A stretch of 57,553 nucleotides of DNA from the NCBI GenBank assembly GCA_030531165.1, contig JAUNOI010000006.1:1059-58611 (forward strand). Reading direction: 5' to 3'. The first letter of the stretch is position 1. Each line of letters begins with the position of its first letter. The translations under genes and the position numbers were made by a program. Origin of the DNA: Lachnospiraceae bacterium (GTDB taxonomy: Bacteria > Bacillota > Clostridia > Lachnospirales > Lachnospiraceae). A model generated the notes under the pieces. It worked only from the letters and a program-made list of their open reading frames with translations, was not told the origin of the DNA and ran no database searches. This document shows, in pieces, positions 17,729-25,681 of the stretch.

Positions 17729-19549
17729 ATGTGTGGAATTGTAGGTTTTACAGGAATTAACAGAGCTTCTGATATTTTAATCAATGGACTGCAGAGCTTG
17801 GAATACCGTGGCTATGACAGTGCCGGTATCGCTTTAGTACAGGATGATAAGACACAGATTATCAAAACAACCGGTAAAGTAGAAGATTTGCGCAATAAAG
17901 TTGCTGCTTCTTCTGATACTTATGGTACTTGCGGAATCGGTCACACACGCTGGGCAACTCACGGAGGAGTAACAGAAGTCAATGCACATCCTCATCAGAC
18001 ACCAAAAGTCACTTTAGTTCACAATGGTATCATTGAAAATTATAAAGAAATTGCAGCTGATCTTGCAAAAAAAGGATATACACCTGTTTCCGAGACAGAC
18101 ACGGAGATTGCAGCACTGCTGATCGACTCTTTATATGAAGGAGATCCATTCGAAGCATTAAAAAAAGCGGACGAGATTTTAGAAGGGGCTTACGGATTTT
18201 GCGTGATGTTCCAGGACAGACCGGGAGTTATTTACTGTATGCGTAATGCCAGCCCGTTAGTTGTCGCACACACACCATCGGGCTCTTATATTGGTTCCGA
18301 TGTCATCGCATTAATTCCTTATTCTAAGGATTATTTCGTAGTTCCGGAACAGCATATTGTAGTTCTTGAGAAGGGTTCTGTTTCTTTATATACGATGAAT
18401 CATGAGAAGGCAGTACCTAAGATGCTGCATGTTGACTGGGATACAACAGCAGCGAAAAAGGGCGGATATGATTATTTTATGCAGAAGGAGATCTACGATC
18501 AGCCTGAAGCAGTAAAGAATACCCTTGCACCACGTATTCATAACGGTAAAGTTGATTTTTCTGCTGATAAGATCAGCGACGACCTGTTTAAGGGAATCAA
18601 CCGCGTTATCATTACCGCATGCGGAACTGCGATGCATTCGGGATTAGTAGGAAGATCGATCATCGAATCTTTAATCCGCATTCCGGTAACCGTAGAAATT
18701 GCATCGGAATTCCGTTATATGAATCCGATCATGGACGAACATACATTAGTCATCGTTATTACACAGTCCGGTGAGACGGCAGATTCATTAGCCGCACTCC
18801 GACTTGCAAACGAACGCGGTGCCAAAACTATTTCTATTGTAAATGTAAAAGGTTCCAGCATCGCCCGTGAAAGTGATTACGTATTATATACACATGCAGG
18901 TCCTGAAATCGCCGTTGCAAGTACAAAAGCATTTACAGTGCAATGCTGTGGCATGTACCTGATCACATTAAAATTAGCAGAAATCATGGGCATCTTATCG
19001 GATGAACAGATTGCCGAATACCTGGATAAATTTATCGAAGCAACTGAAACAATTCCGGCAGTATTAGAGATGGATGATTACATTCGTACAGTTGCTGAAA
19101 AGATTAAAGATACCTATTCCGCATTCTATATCGGACGTGGATTGGATTATGCATTTGCCTGTGAAGGTTCTTTAAAATTAAAAGAAATTTCTTATGTTAA
19201 TTCGGAAGCATTTAATGCAGGTGAATTAAAACACGGTACTATTTCTTTGGTTACAGAAGGCGTACCGATTATCGCTGTTGCAACACAGGATCATATCTTC
19301 ACAAAGACAATTGCGAATGTAGAAGAGGTAAAAGCCCGCGGAGCACATGTCATCTTAATTACTGATGAAGATGCAACAGGTTATGAAGGTTTATACGATG
19401 ACCTGATCAAGGTACCTAAGACAGATGATTTCTTTGGTGGATTCGGTACTACAGTTGCTATGCAGCTTCTCGCATATCATACAACTGTTTACAGAGGCTA
19501 TAATGTTGACCAGCCTCGTAACCTTGCAAAATCTGTTACCGTTGAATAA
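17729..19549 (+). CDS. glmS: Glutamine:fructose-6-phosphate aminotransferase
   Basis: At 606 residues this is full-length GlmS. The N-terminal glutaminase has the nucleophile Cys2 (MCGIVGF) and GHTRWATHGG; two SIS isomerase domains follow, with TACGTAMHSG and TQSGETADSLAALR, and the C-terminus ends in KSVTVE as usual. It makes glucosamine-6-phosphate for peptidoglycan and other amino-sugar polymers. The ATG has AAGGAG upstream and the mRNA carries the glmS ribozyme, giving product feedback. Confidence 0.98.
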   Translation: MCGIVGFTGINRASDILINGLQSLEYRGYDSAGIALVQDDKTQIIKTTGKVEDLRNKVAASSDTYGTCGIGHTRWATHGGVTEVNAHPHQTPKVTLVHNGIIENYKEIAADLAKKGYTPVSETDTEIAALLIDSLYEGDPFEALKKADEILEGAYGFCVMFQDRPGVIYCMRNASPLVVAHTPSGSYIGSDVIALIPYSKDYFVVPEQHIVVLEKGSVSLYTMNHEKAVPKMLHVDWDTTAAKKGGYDYFMQKEIYDQPEAVKNTLAPRIHNGKVDFSADKISDDLFKGINRVIITACGTAMHSGLVGRSIIESLIRIPVTVEIASEFRYMNPIMDEHTLVIVITQSGETADSLAALRLANERGAKTISIVNVKGSSIARESDYVLYTHAGPEIAVASTKAFTVQCCGMYLITLKLAEIMGILSDEQIAEYLDKFIEATETIPAVLEMDDYIRTVAEKIKDTYSAFYIGRGLDYAFACEGSLKLKEISYVNSEAFNAGELKHGTISLVTEGVPIIAVATQDHIFTKTIANVEEVKARGAHVILITDEDATGYEGLYDDLIKVPKTDDFFGGFGTTVAMQLLAYHTTVYRGYNVDQPRNLAKSVTVE

Positions 19550-19571
19550 ATAAATAATCAAAGTAATTTCC

Positions 19572-19638
19572 AAGGGGTTGCGCATAGAAAATCTTGTTTG
19601 ATACAAAACATCTTTTTCTTTTGCTGCATCCCCTTTTT
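19572..19638 (+). terminator. Probable terminator of glmS
   Basis: AAGGGGTTGC pairs with GCATCCCCTT (nine of ten), enclosing an inner AT-rich hairpin, and runs into TTTTTC. It lies between glmS and the next plus-strand gene. Confidence 0.6.
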
Positions 19639-19652
19639 CAGGAGGATTTGTT

Positions 19653-20312
19653 ATGTTAAAAGCTGTTATATTTGATATGGACGGTGTCATCGCCGACACT
19701 GAACCGGGATATAAAATCACAACGGATGAACTGTTAAGAGAATACGGTATCGTGACTGCTGACGATTATCAGGATCAGTTTATCGGCGTCACGAGTGAAT
19801 TTATGTGGACAACGATCGTAGAGGAATTCCATCTGCCGTTAACTCCTGATGATTGCATCCGTATCATCGATGAAAAACGTGCCATACTGGAAGAAAAGGA
19901 CGGTCTTCAGCCGCTTCCGAATGTTATCAATCTGATCAAACGGCTCTATGATAATGACTTTCCACTTGCAGTGGCATCCTCTTCCTCAATCCCTGAGATT
20001 AATCGTGTTACAGAGCTTTTTCAGATCAAAAAATATTTTCAGGTGTTTTTTTCAGGAGAAGACTGCAGGAATTCAAAACCGGATCCAGAAGTGTTCCTAA
20101 AGACCGCAAAAGCGCTTCAGGTCTGTCCGGAAGAATGTCTTGTCATTGAAGATTCGAAAAATGGATTACTGGCCGCAAAACGAGCGGGCATGAAATCCAT
20201 CGGATTCGCCAATCCGATGTTTGGAAATCAGGATTTATCCGAAGCTACCACAACGGTATCCTCTTTCGATGAAGTGACAATTCCATTGTGCCGGAAGCTT
20301 TTCGAGCCATAA
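19653..20312 (+). CDS. HAD-superfamily hydrolase, beta-phosphoglucomutase-like
   Basis: The 219-residue protein has motif I FDMDGVIADTEPG, motif II VASSSS, the Lys/motif III segment NSKPDPEVFLKTAKAL and motif IV VIEDSKNGLLAAKRAG. The small helical cap after motif I places it with beta-phosphoglucomutase and small sugar-phosphate phosphatases. Substrate is unknown; the glmS neighbour is only suggestive of sugar phosphate work. AGGAGG precedes the ATG. Confidence 0.9.
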   Translation: MLKAVIFDMDGVIADTEPGYKITTDELLREYGIVTADDYQDQFIGVTSEFMWTTIVEEFHLPLTPDDCIRIIDEKRAILEEKDGLQPLPNVINLIKRLYDNDFPLAVASSSSIPEINRVTELFQIKKYFQVFFSGEDCRNSKPDPEVFLKTAKALQVCPEECLVIEDSKNGLLAAKRAGMKSIGFANPMFGNQDLSEATTTVSSFDEVTIPLCRKLFEP

Positions 20313-20330
20313 ATAACAACTTTTTTGAAT

Positions 20331-20355
20331 GGGACTGTTACGGCAAAACAGTCCC
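20331..20355. terminator. Terminator between convergent genes
   Basis: GGGACTGTT and AACAGTCCC form a 9-bp stem with a 7-base loop. On the minus side it is preceded by the lipid kinase stop and followed by ATTCAAAAAAGTTG (no U-run); on the plus side ATATTCTCTTATCTCC follows. It probably ends the HAD gene transcript and may block read-through from the other side. Confidence 0.65.
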
Positions 20356-20370
20356 ATATTCTCTTATCTC

Positions 20371-21288
20371 CTAATTCATGAACCGGATCTTTTTATCTGA
20401 GATCCGAATGCGTATCCTCCGTTCCTTCTTCTTCGTCTCCCCATCGGTATGTACGAATTGTCCGCTCCCACTCCGCATCACCGCCTCTTTGCAGCGGAAT
20501 TGGTAAACCCCTTTGCAATGGATATGCTTCCCAAATGCCGCAAGCGGAATTATAAATGGGATCTTCCACTTTTTCATTCCCTTCGCAACGCATAGATCCA
20601 GCTGTCCATCGCTGCTGTCCGCATCAGGACAAAATTGAAATCCACCGCCTTCATACGGCATATTATGAAAGGATACAAATAAAAAACCACTTCCAACTAG
20701 GACTTCTTTTCCATCAACCATTAAAGAACCGCAAAAAGTCTCTGCCTGAATCAGATCACGGACTCCAATGATCAAATAAACTAATTTTCCCAGTTTCAGC
20801 TGATTTAGTATCCGTTTCATCTTTGTGTGATTGGCTTCATAGCATACTTTTGCATCATAGCCCATACCGCTGCTGACAAAAAACCGCTTTCTTCTTCCAT
20901 CCGGATAATCAACGATTCCATAATCCAGTTCCCGGCAGGATGTTCCTTCTAACATCTTTTTCAATTCCTTTTTATAATCCCTGCTGATCTCCATACCACG
21001 GGCAAAATCATTTCCCGAGCCCAACGGAAGATATCCAAGCTGTATCCCTTCTGTTCGACACATTCCATTTAAAAATTCATTTAGCGTTCCGTCACCGCCT
21101 AAGATCACGATCTTGCGTCCTTTTTTGCCGCTTGTCAATTTTCGCGCTATACGAGTAGCATCTTTGGGCCTTTTTGTCTTATAGCAGCAATATTTCCTGC
21201 TATGAGCGGCAAGTTCTCTCTGTATTTCATCCCAGACTGCTTCTATATAACCTGATTTTGCATGGGGATTTATAATAAAATAGATCAT
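20371..21288 (-). CDS. Diacylglycerol/lipid kinase family protein
   Basis: The protein carries the diacylglycerol-kinase catalytic motifs: IINPHAKSG at the N-terminus, VILGGDGTLNEFLNGM (nucleotide-binding GGDG), and LGSGNDFARGM. This family includes DgkB (recycling diacylglycerol left by LtaS) and YegS-like lipid kinases. A DgkB role would fit the LtaS-like gene 3 kb away, but this is inference. The start is placed at 21288 (305 residues), where AAGGAGAAGGAG precedes an ATG encoding MIYFIINPH; an upstream in-frame start at 21306 has no ribosome site. Confidence 0.88.
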   Translation of the reverse strand: MIYFIINPHAKSGYIEAVWDEIQRELAAHSRKYCCYKTKRPKDATRIARKLTSGKKGRKIVILGGDGTLNEFLNGMCRTEGIQLGYLPLGSGNDFARGMEISRDYKKELKKMLEGTSCRELDYGIVDYPDGRRKRFFVSSGMGYDAKVCYEANHTKMKRILNQLKLGKLVYLIIGVRDLIQAETFCGSLMVDGKEVLVGSGFLFVSFHNMPYEGGGFQFCPDADSSDGQLDLCVAKGMKKWKIPFIIPLAAFGKHIHCKGVYQFRCKEAVMRSGSGQFVHTDGETKKKERRIRIRISDKKIRFMN

Positions 21289-21363
21289 ACTCCTTCTCCT
21301 TTGCATTTTTATAGAATCTATTGTACCATAAAGAAGAAAAAAGAATAACTATGGAGGGAGATT

Positions 21364-22245
21364 ATGAATATTGAACATCTAAAATACTTTTTAGTTCTAT
21401 CAGAATGTGAACATTATCGCCAAGCAGCTGAACAGCTGTGTATCTCACAGCCGGGTTTGAGCCACGCTATGGCCTCCTTGGAAGCGGAGCTTGGTGTCCC
21501 GCTTTTTCGGAAGAAAGGACGAAATATCACGTTAAATCAATATGGTAGAATGCTTCAAAATGATGCAAAGAAAATTCTTGCGATGATCGATAAGTCTCAG
21601 GATTCTTTTTCGAATATTTTAAACGGCGGCGGAACACTCCATTTGACTGGTATTCCAAGACTTGCTTCTTTTCTTCTGCCGCACCTCGTTAAAAATTACA
21701 AAGAAAGTACTGATTCAAACGGCAATTTCAAGCTATACACCTGCTATACACAAAATGTGATTCAAGGTGTGCGGGATGGGAGATATGATATCGGATTTTG
21801 TTTTTATGGCGACTGGCACAATGAACTGGAAGCAATTCCATTTATCCGTCAGCAGATGTCCGTTATTACGAAACCGGATCATCCGCTTGCAAAGCGTAAA
21901 TCCGTTTCATTAGAGGATACATTGCCATATCCCCAGATTATTTTCAGTCATGCCAGCGTTCTGCGCAATTCACTCGATGAGTTCTGGGCACAGATCAACC
22001 GTTATCCAAAAGTAACCTACGAGATTGAACAGGATGAGATGATTGCTGAGATGGTAGCATGTAACTTTGGCATTGCAGTTATGCCGAAGTTCCCAAATAT
22101 CGAACGGCATGGTGTTGTAGCCGTACCGATTGATTCTCCTTACTGGGAAAATACCTTCTATATGGTTCGAAGGAAACATGACTATCATTCTCCATTTGAA
22201 ATTGATTTCTGGGAGTACTGTCAGACTCAAAATTTACTAAAATGA
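21364..22245 (+). CDS. LysR-family transcriptional regulator
   Basis: The 293-residue protein begins with a typical LysR winged helix (HLKYFLVLSECEHYRQAAEQLCISQPGLSHAMASLEAELGVPLFRKKGR) and continues with a periplasmic-binding-like effector domain, PHLVKNY...YDIGFCF...ACNFGIAVMPKF. The ligand is unknown. It is divergent from the lipid kinase gene, with only 75 bp between starts, so that gene and its own promoter are the first candidate targets, as is common for LysR regulators. A GAGGGAG site precedes the ATG. Confidence 0.93.
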   Translation: MNIEHLKYFLVLSECEHYRQAAEQLCISQPGLSHAMASLEAELGVPLFRKKGRNITLNQYGRMLQNDAKKILAMIDKSQDSFSNILNGGGTLHLTGIPRLASFLLPHLVKNYKESTDSNGNFKLYTCYTQNVIQGVRDGRYDIGFCFYGDWHNELEAIPFIRQQMSVITKPDHPLAKRKSVSLEDTLPYPQIIFSHASVLRNSLDEFWAQINRYPKVTYEIEQDEMIAEMVACNFGIAVMPKFPNIERHGVVAVPIDSPYWENTFYMVRRKHDYHSPFEIDFWEYCQTQNLLK

Positions 22246-22278
22246 AAAAGCCTTACCAAATTACTTAGTAAGACTTTT
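22246..22278 (+). terminator. Terminator of LysR gene
   Basis: AAAAGCCTTAC and GTAAGACTTTT form an 11-bp stem with one mismatch, starting at the stop codon region, with CTTTT at its 3' end. Confidence 0.7.
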
Positions 22279-22451
22279 GATCATCCGCTAAAGACCTATG
22301 ACAGAAAGTGTATAGATTTGTGTGTGTGTTAAATTATCTCTGTAAGGAGCGGATTATTCATTGCTTATAATATAATACATTAATCAATAAATTTCCAATG
22401 ATTAATTTGAATAATTTGATTCTTTTTTCGCATCATTTTGAATAGAAAAGG
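22279..22451. other. Gene-free AT-rich stretch
   Basis: No plausible reading frame with a ribosome site is seen on either strand. It contains ATCCGCT (22283-22289) and its inverted copy AGCGGAT (22348-22354), 58 bp apart, an AAGGAG not followed by a usable start, and an AT-rich run. It holds nothing else I can support. Confidence 0.5.
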
Positions 22452-22453
22452 AC

Positions 22454-22481
22454 GAACAGCAGTTACAATGAACTACTGTTC
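22454..22481 (-). terminator. Terminator of purF-purB
   Basis: In the minus-strand RNA GAACAGTAGTT pairs with AACTGCTGTTC (one U-G), followed by GTCCTTTTCTATT. It lies 70 bp past the purB stop. Confidence 0.7.
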
Positions 22482-22551
22482 GCCCTTTTTCATTTACGCA
22501 AAGACACAAAGCAAGCGAACCGTTGAAGCCTGCAAAGCGTATTTCATTCGG

Positions 22552-23985
22552 TTATACGTTGATCTCCGCTTTCATTCCAAGAATATCTTGATTCATTTCC
22601 AAAATCGGATTTACAACTTCTGCAACAAATTCTTCCGTCTGTTCCGGTGCACGTCCGACAAAATTCTTTGGTTCCATAATCGCTTCTAACTGCTCCATCG
22701 TCATTCCGAATGCCGGATCTGCTGCAATTCTTTCTAATAGGTCATTTTCTTTGCCCTCAACCTTGACAACGCGTCCTGCTGCCATGGAATGCTGACGGAT
22801 CTTTTCATGGAGTTCCTGTCTGTCTCCGCCGGCTTTTACCGCATCCATCATAATATTCTCCGTTGCCATAAACGGAAGTTCTTTCATCAGACGGGATTCG
22901 ATAACCTTCGGATATACAACAAGTCCATCTACAACATTCAGATATAAATCCAAAATACCATCAATTGCAAGGAATCCTTCCGGTACGGAAAGACGTTTAT
23001 TCGCCGAGTCATCCAGCGTTCTTTCAAACCACTGTGTCGATGCAACAAAAGCCGCATTCGTCACATCGCTCATAACGTAGTTGGCAAGCGATGCTATACG
23101 TTCACTTCTCATCGGATTGCGTTTGTATGCCATTGCAGATGATCCGATCTGGCTCTTTTCAAACGGCTCTTCGATCTCTTTCAAATGCTGAAGCAGACGG
23201 ATATCGTTTGAGAATTTATGCGCTGACTGCGCGATGCCGCTCAACACGCTGAGTACACGGGAATCCACTTTACGGGAATATGTCTGACCGGAAACTGGCT
23301 GGCATGCCTTGAAGCCCATCTTCTCCGCAATCATTCCATCGATTTTCTTAATCGTCTCATGATCCCCTTCGAACAGTTCGAGAAAGCTTGCCTGCGTTCC
23401 TGTCGTTCCTTTTGAGCCTAATAACTTCATATTATCAATGACATGATCTAAATCTTCAAGATCTAATAATAAATCCATGATCCAAAGCGTCGCACGCTTT
23501 CCAACTGTCGTCGGCTGAGCCGGCTGGAAATGCGTAAATGCTAATGTCGGCATATCTTTGTATTCCATTGCAAATTTTGCCAATTCGTCGATAACATTGA
23601 TCAGTTTCTTCTTCACAAGACGAAGCGCTTCGGTCATAATGATAATGTCTGTATTGTCGCCTACATAACAGGAAGTAGCACCCAAATGGATGATGCCTTT
23701 TGCTTTCGGACACTGCTGTCCATATGCATACACATGCGACATAACATCGTGACGAACTTCTTTTTCGCGTGCTCTTGCTACTTCATAATTAATATCATCC
23801 GCATGTTCTTTTAATTCATCAATCTGTTCCTGTGTGATATTTAACCCTAATTCACGCTCCACTTCTGCCAATGCGATCCATAACTTTCTCCAGGTCTTAA
23901 ACTTCTTATCCTGGGAAAAGATATACTGCATCTCTTTGCTGGCATAGCGTTCGGATAATGGACTTGAATAACGATCTGTACTCAT
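22552..23985 (-). CDS. purB: Adenylosuccinate lyase
   Basis: The 477-residue protein belongs to the fumarase/aspartase superfamily, shown by the signature SSAMAYKRNPMRSE (residues ~288-301), HLGATSCYVGDN and TFQPAQPTTVGKR-like TH motif (FTHFQPAQPTTVGKR). PurB splits SAICAR to AICAR and adenylosuccinate to AMP. It follows purF by 44 bp on the same strand, so the two purine genes are likely one operon. AAAGGAG precedes the ATG. It is the longer purB type also found in other Clostridia. Confidence 0.96.
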   Translation of the reverse strand: MSTDRYSSPLSERYASKEMQYIFSQDKKFKTWRKLWIALAEVERELGLNITQEQIDELKEHADDINYEVARAREKEVRHDVMSHVYAYGQQCPKAKGIIHLGATSCYVGDNTDIIIMTEALRLVKKKLINVIDELAKFAMEYKDMPTLAFTHFQPAQPTTVGKRATLWIMDLLLDLEDLDHVIDNMKLLGSKGTTGTQASFLELFEGDHETIKKIDGMIAEKMGFKACQPVSGQTYSRKVDSRVLSVLSGIAQSAHKFSNDIRLLQHLKEIEEPFEKSQIGSSAMAYKRNPMRSERIASLANYVMSDVTNAAFVASTQWFERTLDDSANKRLSVPEGFLAIDGILDLYLNVVDGLVVYPKVIESRLMKELPFMATENIMMDAVKAGGDRQELHEKIRQHSMAAGRVVKVEGKENDLLERIAADPAFGMTMEQLEAIMEPKNFVGRAPEQTEEFVAEVVNPILEMNQDILGMKAEINV

Positions 23986-24029
23986 CTTTGATCTCCTTTA
24001 TTATTTCATTTTCTCTGAACAGTTACTGT

Positions 24030-25478
24030 TTATTTATCATAATTACCGCGAATATCTTCTGTAGGCGGTTCCATTGGATAAACGCCGGTAAAGCATCCCT
24101 TGCAGATCGTCAGACCTCCAACCATCTGCTCCAACCGGTTGATATTTAAATAACCAAGAGAATTCGCCCCGATGATCTCACGGATTTCTTCAACGGTACG
24201 GTTATATGCAATCAGCTGTTCCCGTGCCGGCACATCGGTGCCAAAATAACACGGCCATAAAAATGGCGGTGAACTGATCCTTACATGAACTTCCGTCGCC
24301 CCCGCATCGCGCAGCATTCTGACAATTCGGTCACTGGTCGTTCCACGTACAATCGAATCATCGATCATAATAATTCTTTTACCCGCTACAGCTTCTTTTA
24401 ACGCATTTAACTTAATTGATACACTTGATTCACGGTTGCTCTGTTTTGGTTTGATAAAAGTGCGCCCAACATACGTATTCTTGACAAATGCGGTTCCATA
24501 CGGAATTCCGGATTCCATCGCATATCCCATAGCCGCTGCATTCCCCGATTCCGGAACACCTACTACCAGATCTGCGTCGACCGGAGAATCCTGTGCAAGA
24601 TATCTTCCAGCCGCAATTCTCGCACTGTAGACACTCATCTCATCGATATAGCTGTCGGTTCTTGCAAAATAAATCCATTCAAAAATGCATCTGCCACGCT
24701 TCTCTTCCGGAATACACAGGCTTTTATCCGATACGATACCACCGTCCGGAGTAATCATAACCAGTTCTCCCGGCTCTACATCACGAATAAATTCTGCACC
24801 AATCGTATCCAATGCACATGTCTCCGATGCGAGAATATACGCATTATCGCGCTTTCCGATACATAATGGCTTAAATCCAAACGGATCCCGAAGCCCTATT
24901 AACTTTCTCGGTGACATAACTACCAGCGCATAAGCCCCTCTCAGCTTTTTGGCTGCATTTTTTACTGCATCTTCTACCGTCTTCGTCTTCACACGCTGCC
25001 GTGCAATATGATAAGCGATCACTTCGGTATCGATCGTCGTCTGAAAGATTGCTCCGTCATACTCTAACTCATGCCGTAATTCATGGGCATTGATCAAGTT
25101 CCCGTTATGCACGAGCCCCAGAGTTCCTTTTACATAATTCAGAACCAACGGCTGTGCATTTTCAATGCAGCTTTCACCTGCTGTAGAATATCGAACATGA
25201 CCGACTCCAATATCACCTTTTAAACCGGATAGATCCTCCGGCGTAAAAACTTCGTTGCAAAGTCCCATGCCCTTTTTTGATTCAATATTACCTTTTGCAC
25301 CCTGCGTGTCACTCACTGCGATACCGCAACTCTCCTGTCCACGGTGCTGTAGTGCAAATAATCCATAATAAATAGAAGAAGCCACATCGCCGCCATCAAA
25401 ATCATACATTCCGAATACGCCGCATTCTTCCCTCAATTGGTCAAAATTCTCTGTCGTTCTTTTCATGCTATGTCCCAT
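24030..25478 (-). CDS. purF: Amidophosphoribosyltransferase
   Basis: The 482-residue enzyme makes phosphoribosylamine from PRPP and glutamine, the first step of purine synthesis. The class II glutaminase nucleophile is Cys19 in REECGVFG, preceded by a short propeptide that must be removed as in Bacillus PurF; the PRPP motif is IIMIDDSIVRGTTSDRIV, and cysteines near the C-terminus (ICKGCFTGVYP) fit the oxygen-sensitive 4Fe-4S type. Start at 25478 has AAGGA five bases upstream; a second ATG four codons later is also possible. I looked for a purine riboswitch in the 200 bp upstream and did not find one. Confidence 0.97.
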   Translation of the reverse strand: MGHSMKRTTENFDQLREECGVFGMYDFDGGDVASSIYYGLFALQHRGQESCGIAVSDTQGAKGNIESKKGMGLCNEVFTPEDLSGLKGDIGVGHVRYSTAGESCIENAQPLVLNYVKGTLGLVHNGNLINAHELRHELEYDGAIFQTTIDTEVIAYHIARQRVKTKTVEDAVKNAAKKLRGAYALVVMSPRKLIGLRDPFGFKPLCIGKRDNAYILASETCALDTIGAEFIRDVEPGELVMITPDGGIVSDKSLCIPEEKRGRCIFEWIYFARTDSYIDEMSVYSARIAAGRYLAQDSPVDADLVVGVPESGNAAAMGYAMESGIPYGTAFVKNTYVGRTFIKPKQSNRESSVSIKLNALKEAVAGKRIIMIDDSIVRGTTSDRIVRMLRDAGATEVHVRISSPPFLWPCYFGTDVPAREQLIAYNRTVEEIREIIGANSLGYLNINRLEQMVGGLTICKGCFTGVYPMEPPTEDIRGNYDK

Positions 25479-25526
25479 CCATATCCTTATAATCTAATAT
25501 CATGCACTTAACCCTATAATAGTTGA

Positions 25527-25555
25527 ATGGTAACATAATTCATTTTCAAAATCAA
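25527..25555 (-). promoter_or_regulatory. Possible promoter of purF-purB
   Basis: TTGATT, a 17-bp spacer and TACCAT lie about 50 bp upstream of purF. Both boxes are imperfect. Confidence 0.4.
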
Positions 25556-25631
25556 ATCGCAAAACTCACAAATAATCAGCAAAAAATATTTTATTTTCTA
25601 CATTTTAATACATAAACGAAAATAATACAAG

Positions 25632-25677
25632 AAATAGCTGCCATCAACTTAATATTATTAATCAATAGCAGCTATTT
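25632..25677 (-). terminator. Terminator of two-component operon
   Basis: AAATAGCTGC and GCAGCTATTT form a perfect 10-bp stem with a long AT-rich loop, 4 bp past the histidine kinase stop, followed on the minus strand by CTTGTATTATTTTC. Confidence 0.75.
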
Positions 25678-25681
25678 TCTT

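Noticed and set aside
22279-22451. Possible small gene after an AAGGAG near 22344
   Set aside because: No usable start codon follows at a proper distance and all frames close within a few codons.
25479-25681. Purine riboswitch ahead of purF
   Set aside because: I looked for the conserved core around a three-way junction and did not find it; only a promoter-like pair and the terminator of the upstream kinase are visible.
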